From Comamonadaceae bacterium M7527 (GTDB lineage: Bacteria > Pseudomonadota > Gammaproteobacteria > Burkholderiales > Burkholderiaceae_C): a DNA stretch of 64,000 nt. Positions 27,331-35,900 of this stretch are shown here, one piece after another. The stretch spans positions 434,001-498,000 of the forward strand of contig CP087990.1 of NCBI GenBank assembly GCA_021044545.1, written 5' to 3'. A program made the position numbers and the translations under genes. Numbering within the stretch: position 1 is the first letter of the stretch; each line of letters begins with the position of its first letter. The notes under the pieces are model-generated. The model made no database searches. It saw only the letters and a list, made by a program, of their open reading frames with translations, and was not told the DNA's origin.

Positions 27331-28365
27331 CTACTCAGAAAAAGTCTCTGTATCTACTTCGCTTTCGGCCTGGGCGGTGTAGCGCCCACCTGCCACGGTT
27401 TGCTGGTTGATCAACGCGTTGAGTTGTGCAAGCGTGTGCGCGTCCAGCGATATGTGTGCAGCCTGCGCGTTGTCTTGCACATGGGCGACTTGGGTGGTGC
27501 CGGGTATGGCCACAATATGTGGGCCTTGGTGCAACACCCAAGCCAGTGCAAGCTGAGCGGGGGTGTGGCCTAACGATAATGCAATGGCTTTGAACTGGGC
27601 CAGCAATGCTAGGTTTTTGGCGTAGTTGTCTGGCAAAAAGCGCGGCATGGTGTGGCGAACGTCGCTGGGCGAATAGCTCGTAGCTACGGTGGTGTTATCA
27701 GCCAAAAAGCCACGCCCAACGGGGCTAAAGGCGACAAAGGCAGTGCCCAGTTCCTGGCAGGTTTGTAGCGTGGCAATTTCTGGATTGCGTGTCCATAGTG
27801 AGTATTCGGTTTGCAGGGCCGCAACAGGTGCAACCGCGTGGGCGCGGCGTAGCGTGGCCGCGCTCACCTCAGACAAACCAATGTGGCGAATCTTGCCTGC
27901 GGCAACCAAGTCGGCCAAGGCGCCTACGCTGTCTTCAATGGGGACTTTTTTGTCCCATCGGTGCAGGTAGTACAAGTCAATGACGTCTGTTTGCAAGCGC
28001 TTTAGGCTTAGCTCGCATTGGCGTTTGATGTTGGCAGGGCTGCCATCAATCACGCGAATGAGCTTGCCGTCGCCGTTGACGTCTTCACCGCCCATGCCGC
28101 ACTTGCTGGCCAGCATGAACCTGGATCTGTGCTTGGCCAAGGCCTTGCCCACCAGGGTTTCGTTGGCACCAAAGCCATACAAGGTTGCGGTGTCGAACAT
28201 GGTCATGCCAGCGTCCAGGGCGCTGAGCAATACCCGTTCACCTTGGGCGTCTGACAAGGGCGCGCTGTAGGCATGGCTGATGTTCATGCAACCCATACTG
28301 ACGGCGCTGATGTGGAGGTCGCCAATGGCGCGAACGGGTAGTGGCGTTGGGTAGGTGACTTGCAT
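27331..28365 (-). CDS. Aldo/keto reductase
   Basis: A 344-residue NADPH-dependent reductase of the AKR superfamily. The catalytic tetrad is visible as the aspartate and tyrosine in MFDTATLYGFGANE, the lysine in MLASKCGMG and the histidine in YYLHRWD. The C-terminal cofactor-binding region is IPGTTQVAHVQDN. The ATG at 28365 (MQVTYPTPL) is preferred to a longer frame. Substrate unknown. It converges with the acyl-CoA dehydrogenase. Confidence 0.9.
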   Translation of the reverse strand: MQVTYPTPLPVRAIGDLHISAVSMGCMNISHAYSAPLSDAQGERVLLSALDAGMTMFDTATLYGFGANETLVGKALAKHRSRFMLASKCGMGGEDVNGDGKLIRVIDGSPANIKRQCELSLKRLQTDVIDLYYLHRWDKKVPIEDSVGALADLVAAGKIRHIGLSEVSAATLRRAHAVAPVAALQTEYSLWTRNPEIATLQTCQELGTAFVAFSPVGRGFLADNTTVATSYSPSDVRHTMPRFLPDNYAKNLALLAQFKAIALSLGHTPAQLALAWVLHQGPHIVAIPGTTQVAHVQDNAQAAHISLDAHTLAQLNALINQQTVAGGRYTAQAESEVDTETFSE

Positions 28366-28543
28366 AGGTTTATTGGGTATGGCCGGCTTTAGTGGGTCCA
28401 ACTTGGACTGCGGTTAGTTTATCTGCTGTACGTTGGGCGCATCAAAGCCACGCCTGTTAGCACTGATCAGTGCAGTCGCCAATGCGAAGCGTGCCATCAG
28501 GCATTTGCCTACACTTGAACGTTTTGTAGCGTGGGTAAGCAGC

Positions 28544-30853
28544 ATGTTAGAGACTAAATTTGGCAGCGGACACTCGGTGCTGCGTGTGGAAGACGACCGC
28601 TTGCTCAGAGGCGAGGGCCTTTACGTCGCAAACGCAGCTGAAGCAGGCGCCAAGCACATTTATTTTGTGCGCTCGCCCTACGCGCACGCAATGATTCGCA
28701 ACTGCAATACCGATGCCGCCAGAGCAAGCGACGGTGTGTGCTTGGTGCTCAGTGGCGCAGACCTGCAAGCCGCGGGCGTGCCCGCCATGGCTGGCGCGGT
28801 GAACTTCAAGCGCGCCAATGGTGCTGCATTGCAAGCGCCGCAGCGCCATTTACTGGCTACAGATCGTGTGCGCTTTGTGGGCGAGGCTGTGGCATTGGTG
28901 GTGGCCGACACCGTGCAGCAAGCCCAAGACGCTGCAGAGCTTATAGAGTTTGACTACCAGCCCTTGGATGTTGTTGCCAATGCGCAGCAATCGGTAAGCA
29001 GCAACGCCAGGCTGGTCGAAAACGGCCCGGACAATGTATGCGCACAATCGCACTATGGCGATGCCCATGCCACGCAGCAGGCGTTTGCGCAGGCCGCACA
29101 TGTCACCACCATTGCGGTGGATCACCAACGTTTGGCAGCAATCACGCTTGAGACGCGCAACTCGCTGGCCACCCCCAGAGGCAAGCGCTTGGAGTTGCGC
29201 GCCTCCAGCCAGGCTCCCACGCAAATGCGCGCCGCCGTCGCCCACCACTTGGGCTTGGCACTTGATGACATTCGTGTATTGGTAGGCGATGTGGGCGGCG
29301 GCTTTGGCATGAAAACCACGCCTTATGCTGAAGACATACTCACTGCGTATTGCGCGCAACGCCTCAACACGCCTGTGAAGTGGGTGGCTACGCGCAGCGA
29401 CGATTTTTTGACGTCGTCACACGGGCGCAGCGTGCACAGCACCGTGGGGGTGGCACTGGACTGCAACGGCAAAGTGCTGGCGCTGCGGGTGAACAACATT
29501 GCAGACGTTGGCGCCTATCCCACTATGGCCGGCTTGGCCATACAGCTGCTGATAGGTCCGTGGGTCAGTACCAGTATTTACGACATACCGCTGATAGATA
29601 TCTCCATTCAGGCGGTACTCACCAACCGCGCGCCCACTGGTGCGTACCGAGGTGCCGGACGGCCAGAGGCCATTTTGAATATTGAGCGCGTGCTGGATGA
29701 GGCCGCTGGCGCGCATGGCTTTGACAGATTCGCGCTGCGCAGGGCCAACATGATTGCGCCTGCCCAAATGCCCTACACCAATGCGATGGAGCAGGTCTAT
29801 GACTGCGGCAATTTTGAGCGCATGTTTGACCAGGCATTGGCCTTGGCACGTGTTCATGACTTTGAGGCCAGGGCTGAGACGTCTGCCAGCAAAGGGTTGT
29901 GGCGCGGTTTGGGTGTGGCCAGTTTTCTGGAATGGACAGGTGGCAACGTATTGGATGAGTCTGTTGATGTGCGCATTTTGGCCGATGGCCGCGTGGAGGT
30001 GTTTGCCGCTGTGCTGCCCATGGGGCAGGGCATTCAGACGTCTTTGACGCAGCTGGTGGCGGACGTTTTTGACTTGCCCGCCCACAACATCGATGTGGTG
30101 ATGGGTGACACTGATCGTGGCAATGGCTTTGGCAGCGCGGCCTCGCGCTCGTTGTTTACGGGTGGCAGTGCGGTTAGCGAAGCTTCACAGCGCGCACTAG
30201 ACAAGGCACGCCAGCTGGCCGCGGCCGAGTTGGAGGCGGCTGAGCAAGACCTGGAATATGCCAATGCCTATTTTCAAATCAAGGGCACAGACATTGGGAT
30301 TGGGTTGGCGCAACTGGCTCAACGCCATGTGGGGCAGCGCATAGAGCTGCAATCCACCACTAAAGCGGGTGCGCCAACATGGCCCAACGGCTGCCACATT
30401 TGCGAGGTTGAAATCGACCCGCAAACAGGGGTTTGCGAGGTGGCCGCCTACTACTCGGTCAACGACATTGGCCGCGTGGTCAACCATGCCATTGTGGTGG
30501 GTCAAATTGACGGCGGTGCCGTCCAGGGCATAGGCCAAGCGCTTTACGAAGACCTGGTGTACGAAGCAGACGGTGCGCAATTGGTGGCTGGCAGCCTGAT
30601 GGACTATGCCATTCCCAGGGCTGATGTGGCGGGCGTCAACTTCGTCACCCAGTTTGACGAGAGCGTGCCGTGCACCACCAACTTGTTGGGCGTCAAGGGT
30701 GTGGGCGAGTTGGGTACCATTGGCGCGACACCCGCGGTGCTGAACGCCGTGGCCCACGCACTGGCCAGAAATGGCCACATGCACGCCACCCAATCCCTAC
30801 AAATGCCGCTGACGCCTTGCAAGCTGTGGCACGCGATTCATGGGCACTCGTGA
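28544..30853 (+). CDS. Molybdenum hydroxylase large subunit, CoxL form II-like
   Basis: A 769-residue molybdopterin-binding subunit of the xanthine dehydrogenase/CO dehydrogenase family. It shows FVRSPYAHAMI, GDVGGGFGMKTTPYAED, the form II CoxL active-site motif AYRGAGR (form I CO dehydrogenases have AYXCSFR), and the C-terminal GVKGVGELGTIGATPAVLNA with the conserved glutamate. The ATG at 28544 matches family starts; the frame is open further upstream to 28433. The usual FAD (CoxM) and 2Fe-2S (CoxS) subunits are not next to it. The substrate is unknown and probably not CO. It converges on the lig operon. Confidence 0.88.
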   Translation: MLETKFGSGHSVLRVEDDRLLRGEGLYVANAAEAGAKHIYFVRSPYAHAMIRNCNTDAARASDGVCLVLSGADLQAAGVPAMAGAVNFKRANGAALQAPQRHLLATDRVRFVGEAVALVVADTVQQAQDAAELIEFDYQPLDVVANAQQSVSSNARLVENGPDNVCAQSHYGDAHATQQAFAQAAHVTTIAVDHQRLAAITLETRNSLATPRGKRLELRASSQAPTQMRAAVAHHLGLALDDIRVLVGDVGGGFGMKTTPYAEDILTAYCAQRLNTPVKWVATRSDDFLTSSHGRSVHSTVGVALDCNGKVLALRVNNIADVGAYPTMAGLAIQLLIGPWVSTSIYDIPLIDISIQAVLTNRAPTGAYRGAGRPEAILNIERVLDEAAGAHGFDRFALRRANMIAPAQMPYTNAMEQVYDCGNFERMFDQALALARVHDFEARAETSASKGLWRGLGVASFLEWTGGNVLDESVDVRILADGRVEVFAAVLPMGQGIQTSLTQLVADVFDLPAHNIDVVMGDTDRGNGFGSAASRSLFTGGSAVSEASQRALDKARQLAAAELEAAEQDLEYANAYFQIKGTDIGIGLAQLAQRHVGQRIELQSTTKAGAPTWPNGCHICEVEIDPQTGVCEVAAYYSVNDIGRVVNHAIVVGQIDGGAVQGIGQALYEDLVYEADGAQLVAGSLMDYAIPRADVAGVNFVTQFDESVPCTTNLLGVKGVGELGTIGATPAVLNAVAHALARNGHMHATQSLQMPLTPCKLWHAIHGHS

Positions 30854-30873
30854 TGGCGTTGGTGCACTCAGGT

Positions 30874-31824
30874 TTAGCGATGCAGCTGCTGCTCCAGATC
30901 GTGTAGGACCTGGTAGCAGGGCAGTACCTGCGAGACGCTTGCATTGGGCTCTCGGCCTTCGCGAATCGCTGCAAAAAATTCACGGTCTTGCAGCTCTATG
31001 CCGTTCATGGACACATCGACTTGTGACACATCAATGGCCTGGTCTTGGCCGTTGAGCAAATCGTCGTAGCGAGCGAGGTAGGTGCCGCTGTCGCCTATGT
31101 ATCTGAAAAAGCTACCCAGTGGGCCGTCGTTGTTAAACGACAAGCTCAGCGTGCAAATCGCACCGTTGGCCGCTTGCAGCTGTATGCTCATATCCATGGC
31201 AATGCCCAGCGTGGCGTGAACAGGGCCTTGCACAGCATTGGCCTTGACGATGGGGCTACCCGCTTGGTAGGCAAACAAGTCCACCGTATGCGCGGCATGG
31301 TGCCACAGCAAGTGGTCTGTCCAGCTGCGTGGCTGGCCCAGGGCGTTGATGTTGGAGCGCCTGAAAAAATAGGTTTGCACGTCCATTTGCTGGATATTGA
31401 ACGCACCACTGGCCACCTTGTTGTGCACCCACTGGTGGCTGGGGTTAAAGCGTCGCGTGTGGCCGCACATGGCCACCAAGCCGGTTTGCTGTTGCATCGC
31501 AACCACCGCTTGGGCATCAGCCAAACTGTCGGCCATGGGTATTTCTGCCTGCACGTGTTTGCCAGCCTTCATGCACGCGATGGCCTGTGAGGCGTGCAGT
31601 TGTGTGGGCGTACACAAAATCACCGCGTCTACTTCAGCCAGCGCTAGGCTGTCGTCTAGGTTATCGGTAGCGTGGGCTATGCCGTACTGTTGCGCCACCG
31701 ACTGAGTGGCAGCAAGGTCTCTGCCCACCACAGAGACAACCTCAACGCCGTCAATGTTTTTGATGCCGTCTAGGTGTTTAATGCCAAACGCGCCAGCGCC
31801 GGCTAGTGCTACTTTGATGCTCAT
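30874..31824 (-). CDS. ligC: 4-carboxy-2-hydroxymuconate-6-semialdehyde dehydrogenase LigC/PmdC
   Basis: A 316-residue Gfo/Idh/MocA-type dehydrogenase with the NADP-binding motif ALAGAGAFGIKHLDGI and EIPMADSLADAQAVV. It oxidises the ring-cleavage product of protocatechuate (in hemiacetal form) to 2-pyrone-4,6-dicarboxylate. The assignment rests on position, since it is the last gene of the lig operon, 10 bases after ligB. The ATG at 31824 is chosen, and MSIKVALAG matches LigC starts. It converges with the CoxL-like gene with only 20 bases between them. Confidence 0.9.
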   Translation of the reverse strand: MSIKVALAGAGAFGIKHLDGIKNIDGVEVVSVVGRDLAATQSVAQQYGIAHATDNLDDSLALAEVDAVILCTPTQLHASQAIACMKAGKHVQAEIPMADSLADAQAVVAMQQQTGLVAMCGHTRRFNPSHQWVHNKVASGAFNIQQMDVQTYFFRRSNINALGQPRSWTDHLLWHHAAHTVDLFAYQAGSPIVKANAVQGPVHATLGIAMDMSIQLQAANGAICTLSLSFNNDGPLGSFFRYIGDSGTYLARYDDLLNGQDQAIDVSQVDVSMNGIELQDREFFAAIREGREPNASVSQVLPCYQVLHDLEQQLHR

Positions 31825-31834
31825 ACCGAGTCCT

Positions 31835-32713
31835 TTAGGTGTTTTCCAAAATCGCATGCCCCACGGCTGTGTTGCTGGCGGGCACATGGTAGAACCTGTG
31901 GAGCAGCTTGGGCGCAGGGCCTGAGACTTGACCGTTGTTGATGTCGCTCATGGCGCCACGCGCGATCAGCCACATCACCAGCTCAATGCCTTCGCTGCCT
32001 GCTTCGCGCACGTAGTCAATGTGTGGCACCTGGGCACAGGCCACTGGGTTGTTGATGAGCAGGTCCAGCCAGTTGTTGTCCCATTCGCGGTTGATCAGGC
32101 CAGCACGTGCGCCCTGCAGCTGGTGGCTCATACCGCCTGTGCCCCAGATGTGCACCTTGATGTCGTCGTCAAACGTTTCCACCGCTTTGCGAATGGCTTG
32201 CCCCAGGGCAAAGCAGCGCGCGCCGCTTGGCACGGGGTATTGCACCACGTTGACCGCAAACGGAATAACAGGGCAGGGCCATGCGTCTGTGACTGGATCA
32301 AGCTGGCCGCACATTAGTGACAGTGGCACGGTTAAGCCGTGGTCTACCGGCATGTTGTTGACTATGGTGAGGTCAAAGTCTTGTTGAATCACGCTTTGCG
32401 CAATGTGCGCAGACAGCTCAGGGTGGCCTTTGACCACTGGCACGGGGCGCGGTCCCCAGCCTTCGTCAGCGGGCTGGTAGCTGGCCGCTGTGCCAATGGC
32501 AAAAGTAGGAATCATGTCCAGGCTGAACGCAGTGGCATGGTCGTTGTAAACCAATATCACCACATCGGGTTTGTTGTCCTTCATCCACTGCATGGAGAAG
32601 TCGTACCCGGCAAACAAGGGCTGCCAATAGTCGTCGCCTGTTTTTCCCAGGTCCATGGCCGCGCCAATGGCGGGGACGTGTGAGGTGAATACAGATGCGG
32701 TGATGCGTGCCAT
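31835..32713 (-). CDS. ligB: Protocatechuate 4,5-dioxygenase beta subunit LigB/PmdB
   Basis: The catalytic subunit (292 residues) of the extradiol dioxygenase that cleaves protocatechuate at the 4,5 bond. His12 lies in TSHVPAIGAA, and a second histidine in VYNDHATAF (about residue 59) corresponds to the second iron ligand. MPVDHGLTVPLSLM holds a conserved histidine. The carboxylate ligand lies in the REAGSEGIELVMW region. It begins immediately after the ligA stop with no intervening base, the arrangement expected of an AB heterodimer. Confidence 0.95.
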   Translation of the reverse strand: MARITASVFTSHVPAIGAAMDLGKTGDDYWQPLFAGYDFSMQWMKDNKPDVVILVYNDHATAFSLDMIPTFAIGTAASYQPADEGWGPRPVPVVKGHPELSAHIAQSVIQQDFDLTIVNNMPVDHGLTVPLSLMCGQLDPVTDAWPCPVIPFAVNVVQYPVPSGARCFALGQAIRKAVETFDDDIKVHIWGTGGMSHQLQGARAGLINREWDNNWLDLLINNPVACAQVPHIDYVREAGSEGIELVMWLIARGAMSDINNGQVSGPAPKLLHRFYHVPASNTAVGHAILENT

Positions 32714-33151
32714 TTACGTGTTCTTTCCTGCTGCGCCTTGTGGCTGCCTGTGTGCCTGTGCGTCGCCGTCTTCACCCACCACGCGGTTGCCTTCCACACT
32801 GCGCCCACCGGCCACCATCATGGCGCGGTACTCGGCCTCTGTCATGCCGGTCATGGAGCCTGCCATTTGTTGAAAGCTCAAGCCATCTGTTGAGCCAATC
32901 TTGGCCAGGAAGTAAATGTTGCCGCCTGTGCGCATGCACCAGTTCAAGTCACGCGCCAATACCGCTTCGCGTTGTTCTTCGGTCATGTCCCATTCAGCCA
33001 GATAGGCGCGCTCGTCAGCTTTAAAGCGAGCGCGGTTGTCCGGCTTCATCAGGCTCATGCAAAACTGGTTGAGCCAGTAGCCTTTGCGGCTTTGTTCCGC
33101 ATCAAAAATGATGGTGCCGGGCACATCGAGATAGGGCTTGTCTAGCGCCAT
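32714..33151 (-). CDS. ligA: Protocatechuate 4,5-dioxygenase alpha subunit LigA/PmdA
   Basis: A 145-residue small subunit that caps the LigB active site. It contains YWLNQFCMSLMKPDNRARF and RDLNWCMRTGGNIYFLAKIG, both conserved in LigA. The ATG at 33151 (MALDKPYLDVPGT) leaves two bases after the ligI stop; an upstream frame would overlap ligI. The C-terminal tail after GGRSVEGNR is hydrophilic and variable (GDAQAHRQPQGAAGKNT). Directly adjoins ligB. Confidence 0.95.
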   Translation of the reverse strand: MALDKPYLDVPGTIIFDAEQSRKGYWLNQFCMSLMKPDNRARFKADERAYLAEWDMTEEQREAVLARDLNWCMRTGGNIYFLAKIGSTDGLSFQQMAGSMTGMTEAEYRAMMVAGGRSVEGNRVVGEDGDAQAHRQPQGAAGKNT

Positions 33152-33153
33152 GC

Positions 33154-34086
33154 TTATTGTTCCTCTGGCCAATAAAGGCGCATGGGGTTGTCTACCAGCA
33201 GCTTGCGCTGTAATTCTGGCGTGGTGGCAATGTGTGGAATAAAGTCCACCAGCAGCCCGTCGTCTGGCATGTGATTTTTAAGATTGGGGTGCGGCCAATC
33301 GGTGCCCCACAGCACGCGGTCTGGGAAGGTCTCAACAATGCGCTTGGCAAACGGCACCACGTCCTGGTAAGCGGCTTGCTCGCCGTTCAAGGCTTTGGGG
33401 CCAGTCAGCGACAAGCGCTCTGGGCAGCTTACCTTGCTCCACACGTTGGGGTGCTCGCGCATAAACCTTACAAACAACTCAAACTCTGGTCCATGCAGCG
33501 GCTTGCTCACGTCTGGCCTGCCCATGTGGTCCACCACCACGGTGGTGGGCAGCGCGGTGAAAAAGTCCCACAGCTCAGGCAGGTCCACCGCTTCAAAGTA
33601 AATCACCACGTGCCAGCCCAGTGGCTGGATGCGCCTGGCAATGTCCAGCAGCTCGTCTTTGGGCGTGAAGTCCACCAGGCGCTTCACAAAGTTAAAGCGC
33701 ACGCCACGCACGCCAGCTGCATGCAAGACTGTCAATTCGGCGTCGCTGATGCTGCGCTTGACAGTGGCTACGCCACGTGCCATGCCGCCGCTGTGCCTGA
33801 GTGCATCGACTAGGGCTGCGTTGTCAGCACCGTGGCAGGTGGCTTGCACCACCACGTTGCGCGCAATGCCCAACTGGTCGCGCAGCGCAAACAACTGTTC
33901 TTTGCTGGCGTCGCATGGTGTGTACTTGCGCTCAGGCGCAAACGGGAACTGTGCGCCCGGGCCAAAGACATGGCAGTGTGCATCTACCGCGCCTGCGGGC
34001 AATTGAAAGCGGGGTGTAGATGGGCTCTCGTACCAGTCCATCCAGTCGGCGGTTTTGGTGAAGTTGCCAGTTGTGGGTTGACTCAT
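33154..34086 (-). CDS. ligI: 2-pyrone-4,6-dicarboxylate hydrolase LigI/PmdD
   Basis: A 310-residue amidohydrolase-superfamily lactonase that opens 2-pyrone-4,6-dicarboxylate to 4-oxalomesaconate. Key segments are LPAGAVDAHCHVFGPG (the HxH motif on strand 1), FVKRLVDFTPK, VVVDHMGRPDV and LWGTDWPHPN with the strand-8 aspartate. LigI is unusual in the superfamily in not needing a metal, which is family knowledge rather than something visible here. Overlap with neighbours is minimal, consistent with one polycistronic message. Confidence 0.93.
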   Translation of the reverse strand: MSQPTTGNFTKTADWMDWYESPSTPRFQLPAGAVDAHCHVFGPGAQFPFAPERKYTPCDASKEQLFALRDQLGIARNVVVQATCHGADNAALVDALRHSGGMARGVATVKRSISDAELTVLHAAGVRGVRFNFVKRLVDFTPKDELLDIARRIQPLGWHVVIYFEAVDLPELWDFFTALPTTVVVDHMGRPDVSKPLHGPEFELFVRFMREHPNVWSKVSCPERLSLTGPKALNGEQAAYQDVVPFAKRIVETFPDRVLWGTDWPHPNLKNHMPDDGLLVDFIPHIATTPELQRKLLVDNPMRLYWPEEQ

Positions 34087-34095
34087 TGCGCCACC

Positions 34096-34779
34096 TTAGT
34101 CAATGTAGCGCAGGCCGGCCTTGGCCAGCGGTTCGCGCATGTTGTACATGTCCAGACCCAGCACACCAGCGGCAAACTTGGCGCGCTTCTCGCCTTCAAA
34201 GCTTTCGCGCCTGGCTGCAGCCTCAGCCACAACCAAGGCGTTGGCCTTTGGCACACACACAATGCCATCGTCGTCGGCCACCACCACGTCACCTGGTGTG
34301 ACCAACATGCCCGCACACACGACAGGAATGTTGACAGAGCCCAGGGTGGCCTTGATGGTGCCTTTGCTGGAGATGGCTTTGCTCCACACTGGAAAGTCCA
34401 TGTCTTGCAGCGTTTTAACGTCACGCACACCCGCGTCAATAATGAGTGCGCGCGCGCCACGCGCTTTGAATGAGGTGGCCAGCAAGTCACCAAAGAAACC
34501 GTCTGTGCATGGTGCGGTACACGCTGCCACCACCACGTCGCCCGGCTGAATTTGCTCGGCGGCCACGTGCAGCATCCAGTTGTCGCCAGGCTGTAGCAGC
34601 ACGGTTATCACCGTGCCGCCTGCCATGGCACCCGGATAAATAGGGCGCATATAGGGTTGCATCAAGCCCACGCGGCCTTGCGCTTCGTGCACGGTGGCAC
34701 TGCCAAAGGCAGCCAGTTGGTCGGCTGCGGCCTTGTCAGCACGCTCAATGTTTCTGTAGCAAACGCCTAGTTCATACAT
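34096..34779 (-). CDS. ligK: 4-carboxy-4-hydroxy-2-oxoadipate aldolase LigK/PmdF
   Basis: A 227-residue class II (metal-dependent) aldolase of the RraA/HMG aldolase fold that splits CHA to pyruvate and oxaloacetate. Conserved segments are GSATVHEAQGRVGLM, VAACTAPCTDGFFGDLLA, LIIDAGVRDV and VVVADDDGIVCVP. It lies between the disrupted ligJ and ligI on the same strand. The same enzyme also serves gallate breakdown in related bacteria. Confidence 0.93.
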   Translation of the reverse strand: MYELGVCYRNIERADKAAADQLAAFGSATVHEAQGRVGLMQPYMRPIYPGAMAGGTVITVLLQPGDNWMLHVAAEQIQPGDVVVAACTAPCTDGFFGDLLATSFKARGARALIIDAGVRDVKTLQDMDFPVWSKAISSKGTIKATLGSVNIPVVCAGMLVTPGDVVVADDDGIVCVPKANALVVAEAAARRESFEGEKRAKFAAGVLGLDMYNMREPLAKAGLRYID

Positions 34780-34809
34780 GGTGGTTGTCCTGATCGTTTG
34801 TCTTATTGC

Positions 34810-35852
34810 TCAAAGGCCTTTGGCCTTTAGCGCCGCATCCATGCGTGGGAATACGCGTCGCGCGTTGCCTTCAAACACCTGGTGGCGTTGCGCCTCGGTG
34901 AGATTGGGTGTGGCGGCAATATAGCGCTTGGTGTCGTCGTAATAAAAGCCTGTTTGTGGGTCAATGCCGCGCACCGCGCCAATCATTTCAGAGGCAAACA
35001 AAATGTTGTCTACCGGAATAACTTTGGTCGCAAGTCAATGCCTGGCTGGTGGTATACGCAGGTGTCAAAGAAGATGTTGTTCAGCAAGTGGTCTTCTAGA
35101 AGCGGTTTTTTCATCTCCTGGGCCAAGCCCCTAAAGCGGCCCCAGTGGTAGGGTACAGCGCCGCCGCCGTGGGGTATCAAAAACTTCAGGGTGGGGAAGT
35201 CCTTGAACAAATCACCGCTCAAGCACTGCATAAATGCCGTGGTGTCGGCGTTGAGGTAGTGTGCGCCTGTGGTGTGAAAGCAGTCGTTGCAGCTAGTGGA
35301 GACATGAATCATGGCGGGTATGTCGTACGAAACCATTTTTTCATACACGGGGTACCACGCTTTGTCGGTCAGCGGTGGGCTGGTCCAGTGCCCGCCAGAC
35401 GGGTCTGGGTTCAGGTTGATGCCAACAAAACCGTAGTCTTTCACGCAGCGCTCTAGCTCTGGAAGGCAGGTGGCGGGGTCTACCCCGGGCGATTGGGGCA
35501 ACATGGCTGCGCCAATGAAGTTGTCAGGAAACAGCTGCGCCACACGTGCGCACAGTTCGTTGCAAATAGCGGCCCAAGTGCTGGACGTTTGAAAGTCGCC
35601 AATGTGGTGAGCCATGAACGAGGCACGTGGGCTGAACACGGTGAGGTCTGAACCACGCTCTTTCATTTTGGCCAGCTGGTTGAGCTCGATAGACTCGCGC
35701 AGCTCGTCATCGCTGATGCGCAGCGCTTTGGGGTCAGCCACAACGCTTGGGTCTGTGAGTGACCTGATTTGCAAGTTGCGCCAGTCACCCAACGCCGCTG
35801 GTGCGGTGGTGTAGTGACCGTGTACGTCAATGATTAAAGGTGGGCGGCTCAT
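34810..35852 (-). pseudogene. ligJ: 4-oxalomesaconate hydratase LigJ/PmdE, interrupted by a one-base frameshift
   Basis: Read from 35852, the frame starts MSRPPLIIDVHGHYTTAP, with the metal-binding HGH of an amidohydrolase, and continues with strong LigJ features such as KFLIPHGGGAVPYHWGRF. It stops at 35010 after GIDLRPKLFR. The missing C-terminus follows in another frame: IPVDNILFASEMIGAVRGI, then DPQTGFYYDDTKRYIAAT to the stop at 34810. Restoring one base around 35020-35027 (CCAAAGTTATTCC on the minus strand) would fuse the halves into about 347 codons, the expected length. It is either a true inactivating deletion or a sequencing error. Confidence 0.9.
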
Positions 35853-35900
35853 GGTGTGTCCTGTGGGGTGATGCGCTGTGGGGGGATGCGTATTTGGGTC

